5,905 nt of DNA from an uncultured Clostridia bacterium (lineage in GTDB: Bacteria; Bacillota; Clostridia; Oscillospirales; Ruminococcaceae), in contig CAMWLH010000147.1 in the NCBI GenBank assembly GCA_947175045.1, positions 1 to 5,905 on the forward strand, read 5' to 3'. Shown here piece by piece: positions 1 through 5,183 of the stretch. The notes beneath the pieces were generated by a model that made no database searches, was not told the origin of the DNA, and saw nothing but the letters and a program-made list of their open reading frames with translations. Positions within the stretch are counted from its first letter, which is position 1, and each line of letters opens with the position of its first letter. Made by a program: the position numbers and the translations under genes.

Positions 1-68
1 CCGATAAGTATATCGAGGAGATCGACAAGGTGGGCGCGGCTAAGGAAAAGGAAATAATGGCTATCTGA
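1..68 (+). CDS. frr: Ribosome recycling factor, C-terminal end (partial)
   Basis: Only the last 21 codons and the TGA stop (66-68) are inside the window; the gene begins upstream of it. The visible residues are strongly charged, starting DKYIEEIDKV and ending KEKEIMAI. This resembles the C-terminal helix of RRF proteins, which typically end in a Lys/Glu-rich segment followed by a short hydrophobic tail. RRF works with EF-G to split post-termination ribosomes. The call rests on this short tail plus position, since frr directly precedes uppS in many Firmicutes and other bacteria. The stop shares its final A with the ATG of uppS (TGATG), so the two genes are probably translationally coupled. Too little is visible to judge the integrity of the rest of the protein. 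Confidence 0.85.
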   Translation, partial: DKYIEEIDKVGAAKEKEIMAI

Positions 69-769
69 TGGAGAAGAATATTCCGCGGCATATCGGCTTT
101 ATTATGGACGGGAACGGCAGATGGGCGAAAATGCGCGGTCTGCCGAGGAACGCGGGGCATTCCCGCGGCGCGTTGGTTTTCAAAAAGACGATCAACTGGT
201 GCAGAGAGCTCGGCGTAGAGTGCGCCAGCTTCTACGCATTCTCTACCGAAAACTGGAAACGCCCCGCCGACGAGGTCGAGGGTATAATGGAGCTGCTGAG
301 ACGTTATATTAAAGATATCAGAGCTTCGGCACGGGATAATATCCGCATAATCATTCTGGGCGACAAAACGCCTCTTGCGGAGGATATCCGCGCCGACCTG
401 GAGGATATCGAGCTGTCCTCAAGGGACAACGACGGCTTTATCGTCGGCATTGCGCTGAATTACGGCGGCAGGGCGGAGATAACCGCCGCTTGCGCCGAGA
501 TAGCGCGGCTGTGCGCCGATAAGGCGCTTTCACCCGATGATATCACCGAAAGCCTTATTGAGGAATACTTGTACACAAGCTCCATGCCCCCGCTGGATTT
601 GGTCATACGTCCGAGCGGTGAGCAGCGGCTGTCGAATTTTATGATATGGCAGGCGGCATACGCCGAGTTTGTGTTTATGGACGTTCTGTGGCCGGATTTC
701 AATAAAAATGACCTTGAAAGCGCCATTGATATTTACGCGGAGCGAAGCCGCAGGTTTGGCGGGCTTTAA
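68..769 (+). CDS. uppS: Undecaprenyl diphosphate synthase (cis-prenyltransferase)
   Basis: 233 aa, normal for the family. The enzyme adds isopentenyl diphosphate units in cis to farnesyl diphosphate to make C55 undecaprenyl diphosphate, the lipid carrier for peptidoglycan; it is cytosolic and membrane-associated. Visible hallmarks: HIGFIMDGNGRWAK at residues 8-21 with catalytic Asp14 and phosphate-binding Arg18, His31, FSTENW at 58-63, LNYGGR at 130-135, and the C-terminal isopentenyl-diphosphate site with Arg181, Arg187, Ser189 and the acidic Glu200. The position after Arg181 is Pro (RPSGEQRLSNF), where I remember Thr as more usual; this is probably lineage variation. The start at 68 gives the expected short N-terminus before the DGNGRW motif. 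There is no well-spaced Shine-Dalgarno, only AAGGA at 48-52 lying 15 nt away, so translation probably depends on coupling to frr through the TGATG overlap. Confidence 0.97.
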   Translation: MEKNIPRHIGFIMDGNGRWAKMRGLPRNAGHSRGALVFKKTINWCRELGVECASFYAFSTENWKRPADEVEGIMELLRRYIKDIRASARDNIRIIILGDKTPLAEDIRADLEDIELSSRDNDGFIVGIALNYGGRAEITAACAEIARLCADKALSPDDITESLIEEYLYTSSMPPLDLVIRPSGEQRLSNFMIWQAAYAEFVFMDVLWPDFNKNDLESAIDIYAERSRRFGGL

Positions 770-784
770 GACCGTAAGGGTCTT
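768..784 (+). other. Small stem-loop at the uppS stop codon
   Basis: AAGACC (768-773) and GGTCTT (779-784) form a perfect 6-bp stem around a 5-nt GTAAG loop. It begins inside the uppS stop codon. No T-run follows (next bases GCCGTTTCGG), so it does not look like a terminator. It could be an RNA-processing or stability element between uppS and cdsA, or chance. The rest of the 66-nt gap to cdsA shows only the ribosome binding site. Confidence 0.4.
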
Positions 785-826
785 GCCGTTTCGGATATCA
801 GGCCGTGACAAACCACACAAAACCCG

Positions 827-833
827 AAAGGAG
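827..833 (+). promoter_or_regulatory. Shine-Dalgarno of cdsA, unusually close to its ATG
   Basis: AAAGGAG ends only 2 nt before the ATG at 836. The other well-marked genes in the window (rseP, ispG, polC) have 4-6 nt. A second in-frame ATG lies at 866 with TGGGAG (848-853) 12 nt upstream. The protein start is therefore uncertain between 836 and 866. The same motif CGAAAGGAGT(A/T)ATG recurs in front of dxr. Confidence 0.6.
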
Positions 834-835
834 TA

Positions 836-1696
836 ATGTTCCCCTCGTGGGAGCATGATCAGAATATGGCTGTTCGGATAATTTCCGCGATCGTCGGTAT
901 CGTAATAGGAGTGAGCGTGCTTATCGCCGACATAAGCTGGCTGTATATGGCGGTGCTCGCTTTTTTCGGAGCGGTCGGCGTGTGGGAGCTTATCCGCGCG
1001 GTCAAGTGCGATCGGCATAAGCTGCTTAAGTGGTTCTGCACGATCTTTGCGGCGGCTGTGCCCTTTGTGCTGAACGTTCCCGCGATACGGCGGTACGCCG
1101 TTACGATCTACCTGGCGTTTGTGTTCTGTCTGTTGCTGATAATGCTTGCAAAGCATGAAACGGTGAAGTTCTCCGACGTTGCCATGTGCGGCTGCGCGGC
1201 GCTGTCTATCCCGGGAGCGCTGAGCTGCATACTGTTCGTTCGCTATTCCGTTGAGAATGCGGCTATGGGAGTATTTCTTATCGTGTATACGCTTTTCTGT
1301 GCGTGGTTCGGTGATTCGGGCGCGTATTTTGTCGGAACGTTTTTCGGTAAGCACAAGCTCTGCCCCAAGGTCAGCCCCAAAAAGACCGTGGAGGGTCTTA
1401 TCGGCGGCATTGTTACGGTGGGAATAGTGGTGTTCATTCAGTGCCTGGTGTACAATCTGTTTATCGCCTCAGAGAGCTTTATGTCCTATGCGGTGCTTAT
1501 TCCCGTCGGCATGACGGCAAGTCTTGTGGGAGTGCTGGGAGACCTTACCGCCTCTGTGATAAAGCGGCAGTATAACGTAAAGGATTTCGGCAACATAATG
1601 CCGGGTCACGGCGGAGTGCTGGACAGATTTGACAGCGTGCTTTTCACCGCGCCGTTTCTGTTTGTGGTATTCAGCTTTATATCTCCTGTCGCGTAA
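836..1696 (+). CDS. cdsA: Phosphatidate cytidylyltransferase (CDP-diglyceride synthase)
   Basis: 286 aa from ATG 836, or 276 aa from ATG 866. The enzyme converts phosphatidic acid and CTP into CDP-diacylglycerol, the precursor of phosphatidylglycerol and cardiolipin, in the cytoplasmic membrane. The protein is strongly hydrophobic, with about eight or nine likely membrane segments (near residues 15-31, 36-50, 66-83, 88-105, 117-135, 143-158, 186-205, 218-236, 266-283). The family signature runs from Ser240 to Asp266, with Lys243-Arg244, Lys249-Asp250, HGG at 258-260 and DRFD at 263-266. Also conserved are FGDSGAYFVG (158-167), FGKHKLCPKVSPKKTVEG (170-187) and GDLTAS (235-240). Residues 1-10 (MFPSWEHDQN) do not look like the family N-terminus, whereas MAVRIISAIVG from Met11 does, so ATG 866 is a serious alternative start. 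Function is near certain; only the start is in doubt. Confidence 0.97.
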   Translation: MFPSWEHDQNMAVRIISAIVGIVIGVSVLIADISWLYMAVLAFFGAVGVWELIRAVKCDRHKLLKWFCTIFAAAVPFVLNVPAIRRYAVTIYLAFVFCLLLIMLAKHETVKFSDVAMCGCAALSIPGALSCILFVRYSVENAAMGVFLIVYTLFCAWFGDSGAYFVGTFFGKHKLCPKVSPKKTVEGLIGGIVTVGIVVFIQCLVYNLFIASESFMSYAVLIPVGMTASLVGVLGDLTASVIKRQYNVKDFGNIMPGHGGVLDRFDSVLFTAPFLFVVFSFISPVA

Positions 1697-1699
1697 TAT

Positions 1700-1715
1700 G
1701 CGGAGCTTGCTCCGC
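1700..1715 (+). other. GC-rich stem-loop just after cdsA
   Basis: GCGGAG (1700-1705) and CTCCGC (1710-1715) form a perfect 6-bp stem capped by CTTG, a tetraloop sequence known to be stable in RNA. It starts 4 nt after the cdsA stop. Purines follow it (GGGAA) rather than a T-run, so alone it is not a terminator. It is the first of three inverted repeats in this gap and may protect the cdsA mRNA 3' end. Confidence 0.5.
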
Positions 1716-1722
1716 GGGAACT

Positions 1723-1756
1723 CTGCCCATTCACAGCGTGAATGGGTGGTTTTGTT
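1723..1756 (+). terminator. Possible intrinsic terminator or attenuator between cdsA and dxr
   Basis: CCCATTCAC (1726-1734) and GTGAATGGG (1738-1746) form a perfect 9-bp stem with the 3-nt loop AGC. Two G-U wobble pairs and one C-G pair extend it to 1723-1749. A T-rich run, TTTTGTT (1750-1756), follows immediately. Hairpin plus T-run is the form of a Rho-independent terminator, although the T-run is interrupted by a G. No convincing promoter is visible between it and dxr, so it is more likely a partial terminator or attenuator within the operon, or a processing or stability element, than a full stop. Confidence 0.45.
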
Positions 1757-1763
1757 GGAGAAG

Positions 1764-1804
1764 GGTTTTGCGTTTTGCTATTGCTCGCCCCAAAAACGCA
1801 AACC
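1764..1804 (+). other. Long-armed inverted repeat upstream of dxr
   Basis: TTTGCGTTTT (1767-1776) is the exact reverse complement of AAAACGCAAA (1793-1802), leaving a 16-nt loop. GG at 1764-1765 can pair with CC at 1803-1804 across a single bulged T. It is the third inverted repeat in the gap and ends about 13 nt before the dxr ribosome binding site. Possible roles are an mRNA structure affecting dxr expression, a protein-binding site, or part of a dispersed intergenic repeat. The sequence alone does not decide between these. Confidence 0.45.
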
Positions 1805-1817
1805 GGCAAAAAGCTCG

Positions 1818-1824
1818 AAAGGAG
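1818..1824 (+). promoter_or_regulatory. Shine-Dalgarno of dxr, unusually close to its ATG
   Basis: AAAGGAG lies only 2 nt before ATG 1827, the same arrangement as in front of cdsA. A second in-frame ATG at 1854 gives the N-terminus that best fits the family but has no recognisable Shine-Dalgarno at normal distance. The start of Dxr is therefore 1827 or 1854. Confidence 0.6.
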
Positions 1825-1826
1825 TT

Positions 1827-2993
1827 ATGCGCCTTTGCGGCATCACTGAAAATATGGATATAGTTTTACTTGGTTCAACGGGTTCTATCGGAACGCAGAC
1901 ATTAGACGTCTGCCGCGCGCATAAAATCGGAGTAAGGGCGTTGTCCGCCAACAGAAATACAGCTCTTCTCGAAGCGCAGGCAAGGGAGTTTCGCCCCGAG
2001 TGCGTCTGCGTTTTCGACGAGAGCCGCTATTCTGATATGAAAGCGCGGCTCGCCGACACGTATATCAAGGTGCTGTGCGGTATGGAGGGTCTGTGCGGGC
2101 TTGCCGGGCTGAAATGCGGCAGGGTAGTGAACGCGGTGGTGGGAATGGTCGGATTGCTACCCACACTTGCCGCGGCGCGGGCGGGAAACGATATCGCGCT
2201 CGCCAACAAGGAGACGCTGGTCGCGGGAGGGCGGCTTGTCACGGATTGCGTGCGCGAGAACGGAGTGCGGCTCCTGCCGATAGACAGCGAGCATTCCGCG
2301 ATATTCCAGTGCCTTATGGGCGCGATGGGGAATAAATTGTCTAAAATAATTCTCACTGCCTCGGGCGGTCCGTTTTTCGGAAAGAGCCGCGCTGAGCTGG
2401 AGAGCGTTACGGTAGAGCAGGCGCTCAAGCAACCCAACTGGAGCATTGGCGCGAAGATCACCGTAGACAGCGCCACGCTTCTGAATAAGTGGCTGGAGCT
2501 TATCGAGGCGGTAAGGCTGTTCGATGTGACTCCCGATCAGGTGGAGATAGTGGTGCACCGCCAGAGCATAATCCATTCCGCGGTGGAGTTTGAGGACGGA
2601 GCGATCATCGCGCAGCTAGGGACGGCGGATATGCGAATACCGATACAGCTTGCGCTGACCTATCCCAAGCGGCTGCCCTGTCCCGCGAAAAAGCTGTCGC
2701 TGTTCGACGCGGGAGCGCTCACCTTTGACAGAGCCGACGAGGTTACGTTCCGCTGCCTGGCGGCGGCAAAAAGAGCCGTCACCCTGGACGGCAGCGCTCC
2801 CTGTATAGTAAACAGCGCCAACGAGGCGGCGGTAGCACTTTTCCTGAAAGGGAAGATAGGCTTTTTGCAGATCGGCGATATCGTGACCGAGGCGCTTGAC
2901 AGCCTTAAAATTATTCAAAACCCGACAATAGACGACATAATGTCCGCGAAGTCCGCCGCGGAGGAGTTTGTCACTTCTCGGGCGGGAATATAG
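1827..2993 (+). CDS. dxr: 1-deoxy-D-xylulose 5-phosphate reductoisomerase
   Basis: 388 aa from ATG 1827, or 379 aa from ATG 1854 (numbering below uses the latter). This NADPH- and divalent-metal-dependent cytosolic enzyme converts DXP to 2-C-methyl-D-erythritol 4-phosphate, the first committed step of the MEP isoprenoid pathway, and is the target of fosmidomycin. Visible: nucleotide-binding GSTGSIG at 7-13, ANKETLVAGG at 117-126, PIDSEHSAIFQCL at 142-154 with metal ligands Asp144 and Glu146, TASGGPF at 168-174, flexible-loop Trp196, DSATLLNK at 205-212, metal ligand Glu215, and SIIHS at 238-242. The C-terminal helical domain (NSANEAAVALFL, 320-331) is complete. Two positions are odd: Gln193 replaces the His of the usual HPNW, and Trp213 replaces the Gly of the usual NKGLE; the metal ligands themselves are intact. 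dxr follows a structured 130-nt gap and precedes rseP by 11 nt. Confidence 0.96.
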   Translation: MRLCGITENMDIVLLGSTGSIGTQTLDVCRAHKIGVRALSANRNTALLEAQAREFRPECVCVFDESRYSDMKARLADTYIKVLCGMEGLCGLAGLKCGRVVNAVVGMVGLLPTLAAARAGNDIALANKETLVAGGRLVTDCVRENGVRLLPIDSEHSAIFQCLMGAMGNKLSKIILTASGGPFFGKSRAELESVTVEQALKQPNWSIGAKITVDSATLLNKWLELIEAVRLFDVTPDQVEIVVHRQSIIHSAVEFEDGAIIAQLGTADMRIPIQLALTYPKRLPCPAKKLSLFDAGALTFDRADEVTFRCLAAAKRAVTLDGSAPCIVNSANEAAVALFLKGKIGFLQIGDIVTEALDSLKIIQNPTIDDIMSAKSAAEEFVTSRAGI

Positions 2994-3004
2994 TTGGAGG
3001 TAGT

Positions 3005-4135
3005 ATGCAGATAGTAATTGCGATTCTTGTCTTTTGTGTTATAATAATAATCCACGAGCTCGGTCATTTCTTTGCCGCAAAGGCGTGCGGTATCTATGTA
3101 AGAGAGTTCGCGCTGGGTATGGGTCCCGTTATATTCCGCAAAAAGGGTAAGGAGACCGAGTATGTAATAAGGCTGCTGCCGATAGGCGGTTCCTGCTCGA
3201 TGGAGGGCGAGGACGGCTTTGACGAGAGCAGGCAGTACGCCGAGGATCTGCTCCCCGGTGAAAACACGGTTTTTCCCGATGACGACAAGAAGCCCGCCCC
3301 GCGCAGCTCCCGCGCCTTTAACGCAAAGCCTGTGTGGCAGCGGATAATAGTTATTCTGGCGGGTCCCGTTATGAATTTGGTGCTGGGATTTTTCGTGGTG
3401 CTCACCTCGCTTTGCTGCGCGGACGTTATGGGCTCGACGGTGATAAGCACCTTCCGCGATCAGTCCGTAAGCAGCAGCCGCCTTATGGTGGACGACGAGA
3501 TAATTTCCATCGACGGAACGCATATTTTCTGCGTTTCGGATATCGTGTATAAGCTCCAGAGCAGCGACAGGCTAAACAGCGAGGGCAATCTCGTGTTCGA
3601 TATAACCGTAAAGCGGGGCGGCGAGAAGCTGCTGCTCAAGGACGTGGAGTTTATGACCAAAACGGGCGAGAACGGCAACAGCATTTATTTTGACTTTCTG
3701 GTATACCGCCAGGAGAAGAACTTCGGCACGGTCATCACCGAGAGCTTCCGCGAGAGCTGCTCTACGGCGCGTCTTATCATTATGACGTTGGTGGATATGC
3801 TGCGCGGCAAATACGGGCTGAACGACTTCTCGGGTCCCGTGGGAACTATCAGCGCCATCGGCGAGGTAGCCTCCAGCCCCGATTACAGCCTTTCGGATTT
3901 TCTGAGCGTGGTCTCGCTGATAACGATAAACGTGGGAATTTTCAATCTTATACCCATACCCGCGCTGGACGGCTGCCGCATACTGTTCCTGCTGATAGAG
4001 GCGATACGCCGAAAGCCCGTAAAGCCCAAGGTGGAGGGCATGGTTCATTTCGCGGGCTTCGCGCTGCTTATGCTGTTTATGCTGGTGGTAACTTTCAACG
4101 ACATCGTTAGACTGGTTTCGGGAGGTCAGACATGA
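3005..4135 (+). CDS. rseP: RseP-type site-2 protease (intramembrane zinc metalloprotease)
   Basis: 376 aa, within the usual range for Gram-positive members. Family M50 proteases cut transmembrane segments inside the bilayer, releasing regulators such as anti-sigma factors or clearing signal-peptide remnants; the substrate here is unknown. Visible: an N-terminal membrane segment carrying the zinc motif HELGH (17-21); a second membrane region near 112-138 with AGPVMNLVLG; a single extracytoplasmic PDZ domain at about 140-215 (DDEIISIDGTHI at 163-174); DFSGPVG at 274-280; a membrane region near 300-323 ending NLIPIPALDG, with Asp322 as the third zinc ligand; and a last membrane segment near 347-368. 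After LDG comes Cys324, where Gly is usual. GGAGG at 2996-3000 lies 4 nt before the ATG, fixing the start. The gene sits 11 nt after dxr and overlaps ispG by 4 nt. An equivalent name used in Bacilli is RasP. Confidence 0.95.
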   Translation: MQIVIAILVFCVIIIIHELGHFFAAKACGIYVREFALGMGPVIFRKKGKETEYVIRLLPIGGSCSMEGEDGFDESRQYAEDLLPGENTVFPDDDKKPAPRSSRAFNAKPVWQRIIVILAGPVMNLVLGFFVVLTSLCCADVMGSTVISTFRDQSVSSSRLMVDDEIISIDGTHIFCVSDIVYKLQSSDRLNSEGNLVFDITVKRGGEKLLLKDVEFMTKTGENGNSIYFDFLVYRQEKNFGTVITESFRESCSTARLIIMTLVDMLRGKYGLNDFSGPVGTISAIGEVASSPDYSLSDFLSVVSLITINVGIFNLIPIPALDGCRILFLLIEAIRRKPVKPKVEGMVHFAGFALLMLFMLVVTFNDIVRLVSGGQT

Positions 4136-5166
4136 GCAAAAAAACAGTCAAGGTAGGTTCGCTGGAGCTCGGCAAAAGCAGGATATATATTCAGTCCATG
4201 CTGAGCATTCCCGCGGAAAACATCGCGGACAGCGTAAAGCAGGCAAAGCAGCTCGAAGCGGCGGGCTGTGAGATAATAAGAGCCGCCGTCCCCACGGTAA
4301 AGGACGCGGCACTGATCTCCGCGCTGAAAGAAGCGGTGAGCTGCCCCATAGTCGCGGATATCCATTTCGATTACAAAATAGCCCTGGAGTGCGCGGCGGC
4401 CGGAGTGGATAAAATACGGATAAACCCCGGCAATATCGGCTCGGCGGACAGGGTAAAGGCGGTGGCGGACGCCTGCCGCTCAAAAGGAATTCCCATCAGA
4501 ATAGGGGTAAATTCCGGCTCGTTGGAAAAGGAGCTGCTGGAGAAGTACGGCAGTCCCACCCCCGAAGCGCTGACGGAAAGCGCGATGAACCATGTCAGAC
4601 TGCTGAACGACTGCGATTTTGACGATATCGTCATAAGCATAAAATCCTCTGATGTGAAAAAAATGATTGAAGCCTATCGGCTGCTCGCCCGCAGGACTGC
4701 CTATCCGCTCCATCTGGGAGTTACCGAGGCGGGCACAGAGCGCATGGGTATCATAAAATCAGCGGTTGGTATCGGCTCGCTGCTGTGCGACGGGATAGGC
4801 GACACTATCCGCGTGACGCTTACCGCCGATCCCGTAAGAGAGGTCTATGCCGCGAAGGATATACTGAAAGCCTGCGGGCTGGGCGGCGGCGCGGAGCTGG
4901 TCTCCTGCCCCACCTGCGGCAGGACAAAAATTGATCTGATACCGCTTGCGAAGCGAGTCGAGGAGCTGCTTGAAACGGTGGACAAGCCTATCAAGGTGGC
5001 GGTCATGGGCTGCGTTGTGAACGGGCCCGGCGAAGCGCGGGAAGCCGACGTGGGCATAGCGGGCGGAAACGGCGAGGGTATCATCTTCAAAAAGGGAGAA
5101 ATACTGCGCAAGGTTCCCGAGGACAGGCTGTTTGAGGAACTGAAAAGGGAAATCGAGTTATTGTAA
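4132..5166 (+). CDS. ispG: 4-hydroxy-3-methylbut-2-en-1-yl diphosphate synthase (GcpE)
   Basis: 344 aa, the usual length for the short bacterial form. IspG is a cytosolic [4Fe-4S] enzyme that converts MEcPP to HMBPP, the penultimate MEP-pathway step, using flavodoxin or ferredoxin as electron donor. An N-terminal TIM-barrel region is followed by the cluster-binding domain. Visible: AAGCEIIRAAVPT at 43-55, VADIHFDY at 74-81, KIRINPGNIG at 94-103, HLGVTEAG at 194-201, GIGDTIRVTLT at 221-231, SCPTCGRT at 258-265 with cluster ligands Cys259 and Cys262, and MGCVVNGPGEA at 292-302 with Cys294 and Glu301 as the remaining ligands. The usual QSMTNT near the N-terminus reads QSMLSIPAEN (21-30), a noticeable change with the rest of the core intact. 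The start overlaps the rseP stop (ATGA), and GGGAGGT at 4120-4126 lies inside rseP with good spacing, so the two genes are translationally coupled. Confidence 0.97.
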   Translation: MSKKTVKVGSLELGKSRIYIQSMLSIPAENIADSVKQAKQLEAAGCEIIRAAVPTVKDAALISALKEAVSCPIVADIHFDYKIALECAAAGVDKIRINPGNIGSADRVKAVADACRSKGIPIRIGVNSGSLEKELLEKYGSPTPEALTESAMNHVRLLNDCDFDDIVISIKSSDVKKMIEAYRLLARRTAYPLHLGVTEAGTERMGIIKSAVGIGSLLCDGIGDTIRVTLTADPVREVYAAKDILKACGLGGGAELVSCPTCGRTKIDLIPLAKRVEELLETVDKPIKVAVMGCVVNGPGEAREADVGIAGGNGEGIIFKKGEILRKVPEDRLFEELKREIELL

Positions 5167-5183
5167 TTATAAAGGAGAACGTA

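Noticed and set aside
783..811. Possible promoter (TTGCCG, then TGACAA) upstream of cdsA
   Set aside because: The -10 match is poor and the 66-nt gap is compatible with simple read-through from uppS.
855..881. Short out-of-frame ORF (ATG 855, eight codons) overlapping the cdsA start
   Set aside because: It is too short and lies between the two candidate cdsA starts. There is no evidence that it is translated or regulatory.
530..1354. Long antisense open frame (274 codons) across the end of uppS and most of cdsA
   Set aside because: It lies opposite two well-supported genes and its product is rich in His/Arg/Gln with no recognisable domain, as expected from an antisense shadow of GC-rich coding sequence.
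1752..1781. Possible promoter (TTGTTG, then TGCTAT) upstream of dxr
   Set aside because: Only about half of the consensus bases match in each hexamer and the region is explained by inverted repeats, so I do not call it without transcript-start data.
1629..1826. Extension of Dxr upstream to an ATG inside cdsA
   Set aside because: The added residues are not Dxr-like and overlap the conserved end of cdsA. The ribosome binding site at 1818-1824 and the family N-terminus both support a start at 1827 or 1854.
2915..3523. Antisense open frame of about 200 codons over the dxr end and rseP start
   Set aside because: It overlaps two clear genes on the other strand and shows no domain or credible start context.
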